Assembly (NCBI GenBank): GCA_942492825.1
Contig: OW818635.1
Location: 1,612,001 to 1,676,000 of the forward strand
Reading direction: 5' to 3'
DNA length: 64,000 nucleotides
From: GWE2-51-13 sp942492825
GTDB lineage: Bacteria > Bacillota_I > Bacilli_A > Erysipelotrichales > Erysipelotrichaceae
This document shows, piece after piece, positions 24,313-33,739 of the stretch. The translations under genes were made by a program, and so were the position numbers. Numbering within the stretch: position 1 is the first letter of the stretch; each line of letters starts with the position of its first letter. A model generated the notes under the pieces. The model was not told the origin of the DNA, did not search any database, and saw nothing but the letters and a program-made list of their open reading frames with translations.

Positions 24313-24951
24313 ATGAATCAATATCTTGAACACTTTAAAACCGCGCTCAACGCGCATGACAAAGATACCTGTGTCCGCTTGATCCACGAAGGACTCGATG
24401 CGAATTCGTTTACGCTGATCGAAGCCTACGAGGATATCCTATCCAAAGCCATGGTCGATGTCAGTTCATCCCAACTCGACCCGCGCCATAAAATCTGGGA
24501 CGAACATGTTAAAACGCAGATCGTACGGACCGTCTTGGAGAGCTTATATCCTCGTGTAATGAAAACACCGGAAATCCTTCCGACGCGCCGCGTCGCGTTG
24601 GTTTGTCCGGAAGGGGAATATCACGAACTTGGTCTACGCATCATCGCGGACTATTTCCGACTCTCGGGCTATCGTCCGTTTTTCTTCGGAAACAGTTTAC
24701 CGAAGTTCGAAATCAAAGATTTGATTAATTCGTTGGACTTATCCTATGTCGTCTTAAGCGCCAGTAATTTTTATGTGTTGCCTGCGCTGAACGCATCGAT
24801 CGCGACAATCAACGAAGTACGTCCGGAGTTGAAGATCCTCGTGGGAGGTCACGCCGTCAATCACAATCAAGACGCGATCCACGGAAACAATATTACGATC
24901 TTAACGACCTTTGAGGAACTGAAAACCTTTCTTGGGGAGGACAACCGATGA
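24313..24951 (+). CDS. Free-standing cobalamin-binding protein (CarH/LitR sensor-like, no HTH)
   Basis: A 212-residue soluble protein. Residues 1-85 form a helical segment ending with IWDEHVKTQIVRTVLESL, which corresponds to the EH-containing helical bundle of CarH-type sensors; the upstream tryptophan of the Wx9EH motif is not present. Residues 90-205 are a B12-binding Rossmann fold with E102-x-H104-x-x-G107, the lower-ligand motif, followed by VLSASNF and LVGGHAV. There is no MerR DNA-binding domain. It could sense light through adenosylcobalamin, as CarH does, or sense B12 itself, acting through another protein. It overlaps the ABC permease gene by four bases. Confidence 0.82.
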   Translation: MNQYLEHFKTALNAHDKDTCVRLIHEGLDANSFTLIEAYEDILSKAMVDVSSSQLDPRHKIWDEHVKTQIVRTVLESLYPRVMKTPEILPTRRVALVCPEGEYHELGLRIIADYFRLSGYRPFFFGNSLPKFEIKDLINSLDLSYVVLSASNFYVLPALNASIATINEVRPELKILVGGHAVNHNQDAIHGNNITILTTFEELKTFLGEDNR

Positions 24952-26099
24952 AACTCTCATTATCGATTGCCCGTCGCTTCTTAAGTTTCAGTAAAGGTCA
25001 AACGATCTTGATCATCTTAGGGATCGCGGTTGGGATTTCCGTCCAGATCTTCATCGGATTACTGATTCAAGGCTTACAAGATAGTTTAGTCAACCGCACG
25101 ATCGGAACCTCACCGCATATTTCGATCGTCAGCGAAAACAAAGGCGCTTCCTTTGAAGTATCGGATCTACTTTTCAACCGACTTACCGAAGATGATCGGT
25201 TGATCCATATCGGTCGCACGGCCGATGGCGCGGTATTCGCGCTTTCTGACAATGAGAACGAATCCGCGTTGTTGCGTGGATTCGACGATGACTTGAATGT
25301 CCTCTATCAATTGGAAAACGCGTTGGTCGACGGTCGTTTGGCCAACCAAGCCAATGAAGTCATCGTGGGTCAATCCTTACTTGAAAACCTCAATGTTTCG
25401 ATTAATGATTTGATTACTCTTCAGACACTTAATGGTAAAACGATTGAAGTTAAAATCGTCGGGACCTTTGATCTCGGCGTATCCGCGGTCAACGAATCCT
25501 GGATCGTCGCGCAAGCGGATCTCACGCAGAATCTGTTTGACTTGGGATCGACCTATACCGGCGTGGAAATGCAAGTGAAGGATGTCTTCGCGGCCGATAC
25601 CATCGCCCAAGATTTTTCATCGAACGTTACCGACGGATTGAAGATCGTGGACTGGAAAACACAGAATGAAGCCTTGTTGAGCGGTCTCAACGGTCAAAGC
25701 ATTTCGACCTACATGATTCAGTTGTTCGTGTTGGTCTCGGTCGTCTTAGGGATCTCCAGTGTCTTGGCGATCACCGTATTACAGAAGTCCCGCCAAATCG
25801 GGATTTTAAAGGCGATGGGCATCAACGATGGTCAGGCCAGTTTGATCTTCATTTTCCAAGGCTTGATCTTAGGGATCTTCGGTGGCATTCTAGGCATCGT
25901 CTTAGGCGTCGGTTTACTTCAAATGTTTACCACCTTCGCTAAGAATCCTGACGGTACGCCTTTGATTCCGATTTCCTTCGATTTGGCGTTCATCGCATTC
26001 TCAGGCAGCGTCGCGGTCCTATCCGCCCTGATCGCATCCATCATCCCGGCACAGAAATCAAAGAAACTTAGCCCCATCGAGGTCATACGCAATGGATAA
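24948..26099 (+). CDS. ABC transporter permease, FtsX/LolC-MacB type
   Basis: A 383-residue membrane protein with one N-terminal helix (ILIILGIAVGISVQIFIGLL), an extracytoplasmic MacB-like periplasmic-core domain (about 45-245), and three C-terminal helices of the FtsX domain, ending in PAQKSKKLSPIEVIRNG. Proteins of this design use ATP to drive extraction of lipids, lipoproteins or peptides from the membrane. It overlaps the B12 protein by four bases and its ATPase by eight, so the three are co-expressed. Confidence 0.9.
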   Translation: MKLSLSIARRFLSFSKGQTILIILGIAVGISVQIFIGLLIQGLQDSLVNRTIGTSPHISIVSENKGASFEVSDLLFNRLTEDDRLIHIGRTADGAVFALSDNENESALLRGFDDDLNVLYQLENALVDGRLANQANEVIVGQSLLENLNVSINDLITLQTLNGKTIEVKIVGTFDLGVSAVNESWIVAQADLTQNLFDLGSTYTGVEMQVKDVFAADTIAQDFSSNVTDGLKIVDWKTQNEALLSGLNGQSISTYMIQLFVLVSVVLGISSVLAITVLQKSRQIGILKAMGINDGQASLIFIFQGLILGIFGGILGIVLGVGLLQMFTTFAKNPDGTPLIPISFDLAFIAFSGSVAVLSALIASIIPAQKSKKLSPIEVIRNG

Positions 26100-26778
26100 C
26101 ATACTTCAACTTAGCAATATCAATAAAATCTACGGAACGACGATCCAAACCCAAGTCCTTTTCGATATCGACTTGGCCTTTGAAGCCGGCAGTTTCAATA
26201 GTATCATCGGACAGTCCGGCAGCGGGAAAAGCACCCTCATGAACATCATGGGGACCTTAGACCGACCGACAAGTGGCAACATCAAGATCAACAACACCGA
26301 TGTTTCCACTCTGAAAAGCAAAGAACTCGCGCTTCTTCGGAATCAGACAATCGGATTTATTTTCCAATTCCATTATCTGTTGCCCGAGTTTACCGCGATT
26401 CAGAATATTTTGTTGCCGGCACGTATCAAAAACAAACAAGTCAGTCCCGAAACTTTGGCTTGGGCGGATGAACTCATCGAGTTTACCGGCTTAGGTAAAG
26501 TGAAAAACAATCCCGCTTCCAAGATGTCCGGTGGCCAGCAACAACGTACCGCGATCGCACGGGCTTTGATTAATAAACCGAAAATCATTCTCGCCGACGA
26601 ACCGACCGGGAATTTGGATTCCGATACGGCCGAACAAATCTATGCCTTGATGCGGGACATCAATCAAAAGTACGGCACCACCTTCATTATCATCACCCAC
26701 GACCAAAATATCGCGCAGAAAACCGATCGGATCGTGGAAATCAAAGACGGAAAGATTCAAGCGGATTTACGGAGGTAA
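26092..26778 (+). CDS. ABC transporter ATPase, LolD/MacB type
   Basis: A 228-residue ATPase with Walker A GQSGSGKST, Q-loop FIFQFHYLLPEFT, signature MSGGQQQR, Walker B IILADEPTGNLDSDT and a switch histidine in IITHDQ. The LLPEFTA and ADEPTGNLD segments are typical of the LolD/MacB group that serves FtsX-type permeases. It overlaps the permease gene by eight bases and ends one base before the fatty acid kinase gene. Confidence 0.95.
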   Translation: MDNILQLSNINKIYGTTIQTQVLFDIDLAFEAGSFNSIIGQSGSGKSTLMNIMGTLDRPTSGNIKINNTDVSTLKSKELALLRNQTIGFIFQFHYLLPEFTAIQNILLPARIKNKQVSPETLAWADELIEFTGLGKVKNNPASKMSGGQQQRTAIARALINKPKIILADEPTGNLDSDTAEQIYALMRDINQKYGTTFIIITHDQNIAQKTDRIVEIKDGKIQADLRR

Positions 26779-26779
26779 T

Positions 26780-28546
26780 ATGGACAAAATCGACGGAAAC
26801 GAACTTTACGCCTATATCGTCTCGGGAGCGAAGAACATTATCGTCAACGAAAACAATCTCAACCGGATCAATGTTTTTCCCGTACCTGACGGGGATACCG
26901 GAACCAATTTATCGTTGACGATGGGATCGATCATTACGAGCGCTGCCCGTTTACCGCAGGCTTTTTCGACCATGCGTTCGATCGCGCAGATCGCGGTGGA
27001 TAACGCATATGGGAACTCGGGCGTCATCTTTGCCCAATATCTCCATGGTCTTTCCCAATCGATCGGACAACGTGAAATGTTGACCGCATCGGAGTTTGTG
27101 TCATCCCTAAAAAGCAGTGCACTTTACGCGCACTCTTCGGTCGCCAACCCCAAAGAAGGCACCATTCTGACAGTCATGCGTGAATGGGCCAATACCCTTG
27201 AAAGTGAAATGGAAGACGACTTTGCGCATGTCATCGAACACTCCCTGGAACATCTCAAAGCGGCGGTCCAGCACACCAAGCAACAGCTCAAGGTTCTCAA
27301 AGACGCCAACGTGGTGGATGCGGGAGCGCAAGCTTTCTACTTTTTCGTCGAGGGAATCGTCAAGTTTCTAAAAGGACATACCTTGGAGAATGTGGAATAT
27401 ACCGCCGCGATCCTCGATGAAGTCAGCGAAAATCTAACCTCTGTCGAGATCGGTGAATACCGGTATTGCGCGCAATACTTGGTTGAAACGCAAACCGATA
27501 CACAATTGATCCTTGATTCGGTCCAAAGTTTCGGCGATTCGATCGTGGTCGGATCGACGAATGCCCATGTTAATCTTCATATCCACACCAACCACCCGGA
27601 CAAAGTGCTTGTTGAATTACTCAAGAATGGAATCCTCGTCTCCCATAAAGTCGATGACATGGCTTTGCAAGCCAAGTTGATCCATCAACCGCTCTCCAAG
27701 ATCGCCTTGGTGACTGACTCGATCGCGGATTTACCCAAATCCTTCATCGATGCGCATCACATCGTGGTGATTCCGATGAATTTGATCGTGGATTCGATCG
27801 TCTACCAAGACAAGCTCACCATGACGGCGGAGAACTTCTACCAACATCTGGATGATTACTCCCTCAATCCGACTTCCAGCCAAGCGACGAAAAAGACGAT
27901 TGAACGGACATTTCGTTTCTTGCTTCAGAATTATGATCATGTTTTAGGAATCTTTGTTTCATCCAAGATGAGCGGTACGTACGAAAACATACGCAAAATC
28001 ACTTCGACGTTAACCGATGATCCCGATAAGATCGTGATCCTGGACTCCAAGACCAACTCGGTCGCCCAAGGGTTATTGGTGATGCATGCGGCACTCTTAA
28101 AGGAAAAAGGCGTCGACTTTGAGACAATGGTCGAATCAGTCAAATCTAAAATCAAGGATGCCCGCATCTATGTCAGCGTCAAGGATCTCAAGTATATGTT
28201 GCGGGGCGGACGAGTATCCAAGGTAACTGGCATTTTCGCTTCTCTCTTGAAACTGAAGCCGGTCATCTCGATCGACCGTAACGGAAAAGGAGAGATCTAT
28301 GCCAAGTCGCTTAACCAGCGTAGCGCTTTGAGATCGATCCTAAAAACAGTCAAGAAAGATTTATTATCCAAAGGCATCGAAGCGTATGCCTTGGTATATG
28401 CGGATGAACCGACCGATCTAGCGAAACTGAATGACGAATGCATCAGAATCATCAAAAAAGCACCTACCTACATCGAAACGATTTCACCGATTGTCGGACT
28501 CAACGCCGGTAAGGGTGCGATCGCGATCGGATATCTAACGAAATAA
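26780..28546 (+). CDS. Fused fatty acid kinase: FakA (DAK2) with DegV/FakB domain
   Basis: A 588-residue fusion. Residues 1-195 are a DAK2 ATP-binding domain with VFPVPDGDTGTNLS as the metal/ATP site. The middle part carries C230 and H267-x-H269, matching the zinc site of the FakA middle domain. From K307 on it is a DegV/FakB fatty-acid-binding domain (VTDSIADLP, SSKMSGTY, LRGGRVS, SPIVGLNAG). FakA phosphorylates fatty acids held by FakB, feeding phospholipid synthesis. The fusion joins kinase and carrier in one chain and replaces the FakA C-terminal domain. GGAGG precedes the ATG. Two more DegV genes follow 4-5 kb downstream. Confidence 0.9.
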   Translation: MDKIDGNELYAYIVSGAKNIIVNENNLNRINVFPVPDGDTGTNLSLTMGSIITSAARLPQAFSTMRSIAQIAVDNAYGNSGVIFAQYLHGLSQSIGQREMLTASEFVSSLKSSALYAHSSVANPKEGTILTVMREWANTLESEMEDDFAHVIEHSLEHLKAAVQHTKQQLKVLKDANVVDAGAQAFYFFVEGIVKFLKGHTLENVEYTAAILDEVSENLTSVEIGEYRYCAQYLVETQTDTQLILDSVQSFGDSIVVGSTNAHVNLHIHTNHPDKVLVELLKNGILVSHKVDDMALQAKLIHQPLSKIALVTDSIADLPKSFIDAHHIVVIPMNLIVDSIVYQDKLTMTAENFYQHLDDYSLNPTSSQATKKTIERTFRFLLQNYDHVLGIFVSSKMSGTYENIRKITSTLTDDPDKIVILDSKTNSVAQGLLVMHAALLKEKGVDFETMVESVKSKIKDARIYVSVKDLKYMLRGGRVSKVTGIFASLLKLKPVISIDRNGKGEIYAKSLNQRSALRSILKTVKKDLLSKGIEAYALVYADEPTDLAKLNDECIRIIKKAPTYIETISPIVGLNAGKGAIAIGYLTK

Positions 28547-28549
28547 ACC

Positions 28550-28579
28550 AAACGACGAATTCACTCGAATTCGTCGTTT
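28550..28579. terminator. Bidirectional terminator between fakAB fusion and GGDEF/HD-GYP gene
   Basis: AAACGACGAATTC and GAATTCGTCGTTT form a 13-bp stem around ACTC, with T-rich flanks on both strands. The convergent gene's stop lies inside it. Confidence 0.88.
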
Positions 28580-30819
28580 CTTAATTCATGGACCACATAA
28601 TCCAGGAAAATACGGGCAATCACCGGATCAAACTGCGTTCCCGCATGTTGTTTGATTTCTTCGCAGGCTTCGAGAACACTGAGGGATCGTCGATAGGTCC
28701 GGTCTGAAGTCATGGCGTCAAAGGCATCCGCGATTCCGATGATCCGGGCTTGGATCGGGATTTGCGCCCCGCGTAATCCTTTGGGGTAACCTTTACCATC
28801 CCAACGTTCATGATGCGCCAATACGAATTCCGATAACTCAGAGAACTCGTTGACGGAACTGAGGATACGATAGCCGACTTCGCTATGCGATTTGATTTCT
28901 TTCCATTCCATTTCGGTAAGGGGTTCGACTTTATTGAGGATCGAATCCGGAATGCCGATTTTTCCGATATCATGCATCAATCCGGCGACTTTGATTTTAT
29001 GGATCTCGGACTTGTCGAAGTTCATCTTCGCCGCGATCGCTTCGCAGATCTCGCTGACGCGTCGTGAATGACTCATCTCTCGGCTGTTTTTCTCATAGAG
29101 CGAATTCATGATGACATCGATGGTCTTGGACATGGTACTGGAACTGTCGGTCAGCTTTTGGCGATACATCGTATCTTCCGCCTGTTTGAAGAGATCGCGC
29201 ATTGCGATTTCAGGATCGTCTTTGGTTGCGCTACCGATCGACAGGGATAGATAGACACCTTCGATTTTCTCGTTTCCGATCGCTTCGTGGATGCGACGGA
29301 TGATTTCCGTAGCGACTTTCTCTTCCGTTTTCGGTAACAGGATCACAAACTCATCCCCACCGATGCGGGCGATGATTTCATCTTGGCGACATACTTGTTT
29401 CAGGATCTGTGCGATACGGATCAAATACTGATCCCCGATCTCGTGCCCGAAGGCATCGTTCATCAGTTTGAGTCCGTTGGCGTCGATCATTACTAAAGTG
29501 ATCGGCAGATTGCGTGCCACATCCAAGCGTCGCAATTCTTCTTCGTAAAATCTCCGGTTATACAATCCGGTTAGATGATCGTGGTAATTGAGATGCCGCA
29601 TTTCCTGTTCGGAGCGTTTTTTCTGATCGATATCCTGAAGGATCGCTAAAATATAGGATTTGTTTTCCGAACTATGTTGGATGATCGAAGCGCTTAAATG
29701 CGTCCAAACGATGTTTCCGTTCTTTTGGATGAAGCGTTTGTCGATCGAATAATTCTTTATCTCGCCATTCACCATCCGCCGCAAGTATTCTTTATCAAGC
29801 TCCACATCATCGGGATGGGTAATGTCGGCGAAACTCATTTGTCTTAGTTCTTCCGGAGTATATCCGACGATTTCACAGTATTTCTGATTGAATCGCCCGT
29901 AACTTTCACCTAAAGGACCATAGCTGATGCCCACCGCCGCTTGTTCGAATATTGCGCGGAATAACTCTTCATTGCGCCGTAACAGTTCATCGGCTTCGAC
30001 TTCGCTTGTGATTTCCTGTTGGGTCCCGAAGTGTCCGGTGATTCGTCCTTGGTCGTCATAGATGCATACGTAATCGCCTTTGATCCAAATCTTGCTTTTA
30101 TCTTTGCGTTCTTCCATGGTCACGATATGACTTTGTCCTTGGTCGAAGAGTTGTCGCCACGCGTTTCTTCCCTGAATAAGATCGGATGCGAACGATTGGT
30201 TCGGCGTTTTCCCGATCACCTCATCCAACGTATGCCCATATTGGTCGAGATAAGCTTGGTTTACTTTCGTAAGCCGTTGGTGCGCAAACACATAATCCAA
30301 CACTTTTTCTTTATCGACCGAATCATTCCAAAAGACGGGTTCCTCCAACATCATAAAGAGATATCCGTTGACGGAATGTTCGAAAAAGAGGTTCAACTGT
30401 TCGTTGGTTTTGAGATATTCGATTTCCGAACGTTTCTGTTCGGTAATGTTTTTTACGACGCAAGTTAATCCGATGATCTCGTGATGTTCATCAACGATCG
30501 GCGCCCAGGTATCTTCCCAAAACATCCGTGCCAACGATTCGTTGCCATACTGTTCGACGATGGTAAATCGATTCCCGGATAAAGCGTTGTCCATATTGGC
30601 TTTGGCTTTGATTTTGTCGGGATGGTCGCCAAAAATATCCAGCATATTCATGCCTTTTTGGATGTCGACGCCCCAGATGTGACGGATGATCCGCGCATGT
30701 TCGGCGTTGAACGATAGATAACGATAATTGCGATCGAGCGCAAAGATGATGATATCCGGCGAACTCTCCAAAAGTGCCGCTAAAAGCATGTCGTTTTCCT
30801 GCACGTTGTTCTCCCTCAA
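28561..30819 (-). CDS. PAS-PAS-PAS-GGDEF-HD-GYP signalling protein
   Basis: A 752-residue cytosolic c-di-GMP enzyme with no clear membrane segment. Three PAS-like units cover about 10-400 (for example the TPEELRQMSFADITHPDDV segment). A GGDEF domain follows (HDHLTGLYNRR and IARIGGDEFV, active-site motif intact), then an HD-GYP phosphodiesterase domain (HDIGKIGIP, HHERWDGKGYP, ADAFDAMTSDRTYR). It may both make and hydrolyse cyclic dinucleotides according to a PAS-sensed signal such as redox, oxygen or light. It ends inside a shared terminator and faces the fatty-acid/B12 operon. Confidence 0.92.
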   Translation of the reverse strand: MRENNVQENDMLLAALLESSPDIIIFALDRNYRYLSFNAEHARIIRHIWGVDIQKGMNMLDIFGDHPDKIKAKANMDNALSGNRFTIVEQYGNESLARMFWEDTWAPIVDEHHEIIGLTCVVKNITEQKRSEIEYLKTNEQLNLFFEHSVNGYLFMMLEEPVFWNDSVDKEKVLDYVFAHQRLTKVNQAYLDQYGHTLDEVIGKTPNQSFASDLIQGRNAWRQLFDQGQSHIVTMEERKDKSKIWIKGDYVCIYDDQGRITGHFGTQQEITSEVEADELLRRNEELFRAIFEQAAVGISYGPLGESYGRFNQKYCEIVGYTPEELRQMSFADITHPDDVELDKEYLRRMVNGEIKNYSIDKRFIQKNGNIVWTHLSASIIQHSSENKSYILAILQDIDQKKRSEQEMRHLNYHDHLTGLYNRRFYEEELRRLDVARNLPITLVMIDANGLKLMNDAFGHEIGDQYLIRIAQILKQVCRQDEIIARIGGDEFVILLPKTEEKVATEIIRRIHEAIGNEKIEGVYLSLSIGSATKDDPEIAMRDLFKQAEDTMYRQKLTDSSSTMSKTIDVIMNSLYEKNSREMSHSRRVSEICEAIAAKMNFDKSEIHKIKVAGLMHDIGKIGIPDSILNKVEPLTEMEWKEIKSHSEVGYRILSSVNEFSELSEFVLAHHERWDGKGYPKGLRGAQIPIQARIIGIADAFDAMTSDRTYRRSLSVLEACEEIKQHAGTQFDPVIARIFLDYVVHELRNDEFE

Positions 30820-30898
30820 ATTCCCTTTTATGAATGTAACGTATTTATAGGACGATTACAACTAAAACCATCATTCGGCGTTTCAGTTTTGGCAATCT

Positions 30899-32197
30899 TT
30901 ACTCTTCATTTATTTGATTTAGGTCCAATTTTGTCTTACGTAAGGTTCCTTCTTTGCCCATTGCGCGAATCAATCCGTGGATCGGTTTGTCGAACCAAGG
31001 GCGGTCATGCAAGCCCGCAACGCTCCATAAAATCCCGCAATATCCGTTCGGATCGCGTCCGTCCAAGAAATAGGTATCGTTCAGTCGAATCAAGATTTGT
31101 ACGGCGCTTTGCGCGTCGATCGTCCAAAGCAGGACCATTTTCGCCCAATACATGCGCAAATACGAGTGAAGATATCCATCTTTAACGATCCTTCGCTGAC
31201 AATAATTCCATAAAGGATCATGTGTTTTCGCCTTCGCAAAGGTCTCATAATCATAGGTATACGGACGTACATCATCACGATGTCTGAGTAAGCTGGTCTT
31301 TGCCCACTCCCACGCCCCATCCAGGGAATCGTACTCCTTACTATAATGACAATAGTTTTCCGCCAATTCCCGGCGTACCATCGCTTCTTCCACAAACAAT
31401 GCCGCATTGGGATGTCCGGTCGCTTCCACTTCACGGATCATACGTACCGGCGAGATCATTCCGAAATGCAGGTACGCCGACAACATCGACTGTCCGCCGG
31501 CGTCGACTTCGTTGCGTCGATCGTAATTCGGTAATCCATTTTCGATAAATTCCGTCAATCGTTTTAATCCCGCATCTTCGCCCGGGGTCAGTGAACTGAG
31601 CGAAAGCTTCGGCCATTCCGAATGGGTATCCAATATTTCTTGGACATCACTTGAAGTAAAGGATTTCTTCATTATCGCTTGGGGATGTCTCGTCACTTCC
31701 GGCAACTTGGCGAGATGGTTACGATATTGACCCATGATTTTCGGTCGGAAGGTCTTCGCGGAGAACTCGCATTTCGGACTGGCGAAACGAACATCGACGA
31801 CACAGGCGGTGTTGACGGTTTGAAGGCTGATTCCTTTTAACCCGCAAAGCGCACGGACATCGTCCTGGGCGCGTAAGACTGGTTTCAAGACTTGATATTC
31901 GGTGACGATCGTAAAGATATCATATTCGTTCATCAACGAAACAAAGGTATCTTTCGCTTCTCCCTCAAAGAGCAACAAGGGGATATTGTACTGTTTCAGT
32001 TTACCCGCCATTTCAGCCAATCCCTTCAATAAGAAATCCATGTTGCGGGTATTGGCGAAAGGAAATGACGGGTAAAGGTTGAAAACGCAAAGCAGATCCA
32101 TATTTTCACGTAACGCCAGTTCTTGCGCATAAAAAAGCGCCGGATTCTCATGGATCCGGATCGCACGACTTACCCAATAGACTACGGTTTTTTTCAT
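30899..32197 (-). CDS. phrB: Class II CPD photolyase
   Basis: A 432-residue DNA photolyase. The N-terminal antenna domain starts VVYWVSRAIRIHENPAL. The C-terminal FAD-binding domain has the class II signature LDGRDPNGYCGILWSVAGL followed by HDRPWF. It repairs cyclobutane pyrimidine dimers using light. The gene lies 52 bases downstream of the CoA-binding gene on the same strand, so the two are probably co-transcribed. Photolyase genes are common members of B12-light-sensor regulons, and the B12-binding protein gene is about 6 kb away. Confidence 0.9.
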   Translation of the reverse strand: MKKTVVYWVSRAIRIHENPALFYAQELALRENMDLLCVFNLYPSFPFANTRNMDFLLKGLAEMAGKLKQYNIPLLLFEGEAKDTFVSLMNEYDIFTIVTEYQVLKPVLRAQDDVRALCGLKGISLQTVNTACVVDVRFASPKCEFSAKTFRPKIMGQYRNHLAKLPEVTRHPQAIMKKSFTSSDVQEILDTHSEWPKLSLSSLTPGEDAGLKRLTEFIENGLPNYDRRNEVDAGGQSMLSAYLHFGMISPVRMIREVEATGHPNAALFVEEAMVRRELAENYCHYSKEYDSLDGAWEWAKTSLLRHRDDVRPYTYDYETFAKAKTHDPLWNYCQRRIVKDGYLHSYLRMYWAKMVLLWTIDAQSAVQILIRLNDTYFLDGRDPNGYCGILWSVAGLHDRPWFDKPIHGLIRAMGKEGTLRKTKLDLNQINEE

Positions 32198-32248
32198 TGT
32201 TGGACTCCGATCATAAACCTATAAAAAAGTAATTTATTGAACCATGGA

Positions 32249-32662
32249 TCAAGGATTGTTTGAACTGTCTTTGCGAATAATGAAATCCAATCCCATCAAG
32301 ACACATGCCTGTAGCGCTTCGATTTTAAATTCTTCGCAACGCGCTAAGAGCACATCGTCGACCGTCCCGGGCTGCAACCAGAGTCGACGCATCCCGTAGG
32401 TTTTCATTTCTTCCAAGTAAAACATGCCGACCGAAGGACGGACGACGGAAACCACCACATCCGGTTTGAAGGGAAGCTTATGCAACGAAGGAAAGACCGG
32501 ATCGGTATCGATGGACGTATAAAAAGGATTGACCCCGGCGACGGTTTTTCCGTAAGCCTTCAGACGATGATAAATCTGGTTCGCATAACCTTCCGCATTT
32601 TCGTTGACGCCCAAGACGGCCCAACGATCGAATCCACGTAGCCATTCTTCGTTTTGAAGCAT
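32249..32662 (-). CDS. CoA-binding domain protein (YccU-like)
   Basis: A 137-residue single-domain protein with a Rossmann-type CoA-binding fold: WAVLGVNENAEGYANQIYHRL, GVNPFY, and LWLQPGTVDDV. The usual length of the YccU family is about 135-140 residues, which supports the start at 32662 with GAGAGGG in front. The metabolic role is not established. It is the promoter-proximal gene before the photolyase. Confidence 0.85.
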   Translation of the reverse strand: MLQNEEWLRGFDRWAVLGVNENAEGYANQIYHRLKAYGKTVAGVNPFYTSIDTDPVFPSLHKLPFKPDVVVSVVRPSVGMFYLEEMKTYGMRRLWLQPGTVDDVLLARCEEFKIEALQACVLMGLDFIIRKDSSNNP

Positions 32663-32683
32663 AGATTGCCCTCTCTTATTCTC

Positions 32684-32712
32684 ATTGTATACGTTTGGAC
32701 AGGAAAACACAA
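32684..32712 (-). promoter_or_regulatory. Promoter of the CoA-binding/photolyase unit
   Basis: On the minus strand TTGTGT (32712-32707), 17 bases and TACAAT (32689-32684). Confidence 0.5.
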
Positions 32713-32733
32713 ACATGCGAAAAGGCTATTAGT

Positions 32734-32761
32734 TTGACATTCAAATAATGTTCGGTATAAT
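32734..32761 (+). promoter_or_regulatory. Promoter of the first degV gene
   Basis: TTGACA (32734-32739), 16 bases and TATAAT (32756-32761): both hexamers are perfect consensus. Confidence 0.8.
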
Positions 32762-32792
32762 ATGCCTATCAGACAAAAGACGGAGGTTTATT

Positions 32793-33647
32793 ATGTCAAA
32801 AATTCGCATCGTTACGGATTCCGCGATATCGATGGATCCAATCGAGGGAGAACGCCTCGGAATCGTCGTCGCCCCCCTATCGGTGAGTGTCAACGGAAAA
32901 GAATTCAAAGATTACATCGAATTGACACCGAAGGTTCTCCACCAGGCACTTCGTGATAAAGCCGAACTCAAGACCTCCCAGCCGAATCTCGGGATGTTGC
33001 AGGAGATCATGGAAGAATTGAAAAAGGAAGAACTCGATGAAATCATCGTCTTCCCGCTCTCACGCCATCTCTCCGGCACCTATCAAGCCTTTGTCTTGTC
33101 CGCGCTCCAAAACGAAATGAGCAACGTGACGATCGTCGATACCGGAAGTTTGGTCGGTCCGCAACGTTATGTCGTCTTGAAAGCCGCTGAAATGGCGAAA
33201 CAAGGGAAAAACAAAGAGGATATCCTAGCGTTCTCAAGCAAGGTATTCAACCATACGATCTCGTTCGTTGTGCCGTTGAATCTTGATCAACTCAAACGTA
33301 GCGGTCGGATTTCATCCGCGGCAGCCACCTTATCGAACCTATTGAAACTCAAAGTCGGACTGATCTTGGAAAACCGCGGAACGGCGATCGAGAAATTCGA
33401 GACCGCCCGTACGGATGGCAAGCTTTTCGCCGCCATCGCGAAGAAGATGGAAGAGGTCGGATTTAACCCCGACACTTACAAAATCTACATCCCGCACTCG
33501 GACGGATTGGAAGAAGCGAAGAAGTTCGTGGAATTCATCACCAAGCTCTATCCGGATGTGGAAATCGAGTACTTGGAATTGCCCGCGGTCGTCGCGGCCC
33601 ATGCCGGATTGAAGACCTACGCCATTCAAATCGTATACAAAGGCTAG
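32793..33647 (+). CDS. DegV family fatty-acid-binding protein (FakB-like) 1
   Basis: A 284-residue DegV protein. It begins RIVTDSAISMD, has the LSRHLSGTYQA loop that positions the fatty acid head group, LKRSGRIS in the middle and VVAAHAGLKTYAI at the end. FakB proteins carry fatty acids to FakA for phosphorylation and differ in chain preference. GGAGG at 32782-32786 fixes the ATG at 32793. It is transcribed alone from a consensus promoter, and its partner kinase could be the FakA-FakB fusion 4 kb upstream. Confidence 0.93.
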   Translation: MSKIRIVTDSAISMDPIEGERLGIVVAPLSVSVNGKEFKDYIELTPKVLHQALRDKAELKTSQPNLGMLQEIMEELKKEELDEIIVFPLSRHLSGTYQAFVLSALQNEMSNVTIVDTGSLVGPQRYVVLKAAEMAKQGKNKEDILAFSSKVFNHTISFVVPLNLDQLKRSGRISSAAATLSNLLKLKVGLILENRGTAIEKFETARTDGKLFAAIAKKMEEVGFNPDTYKIYIPHSDGLEEAKKFVEFITKLYPDVEIEYLELPAVVAAHAGLKTYAIQIVYKG

Positions 33648-33661
33648 ACAAATTTAGAGTA

Positions 33662-33682
33662 AAAACGCCGACTTGGCGTTTT
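33662..33682 (+). terminator. Terminator of the first degV gene
   Basis: AAAACGCC, gactt, GGCGTTTT, then further T-rich sequence. Confidence 0.8.
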
Positions 33683-33739
33683 CTTTTGCATATTTCTTCA
33701 GTTCGCTTTAAAATGAAAACAGAAGGGCAGGATTGACCC

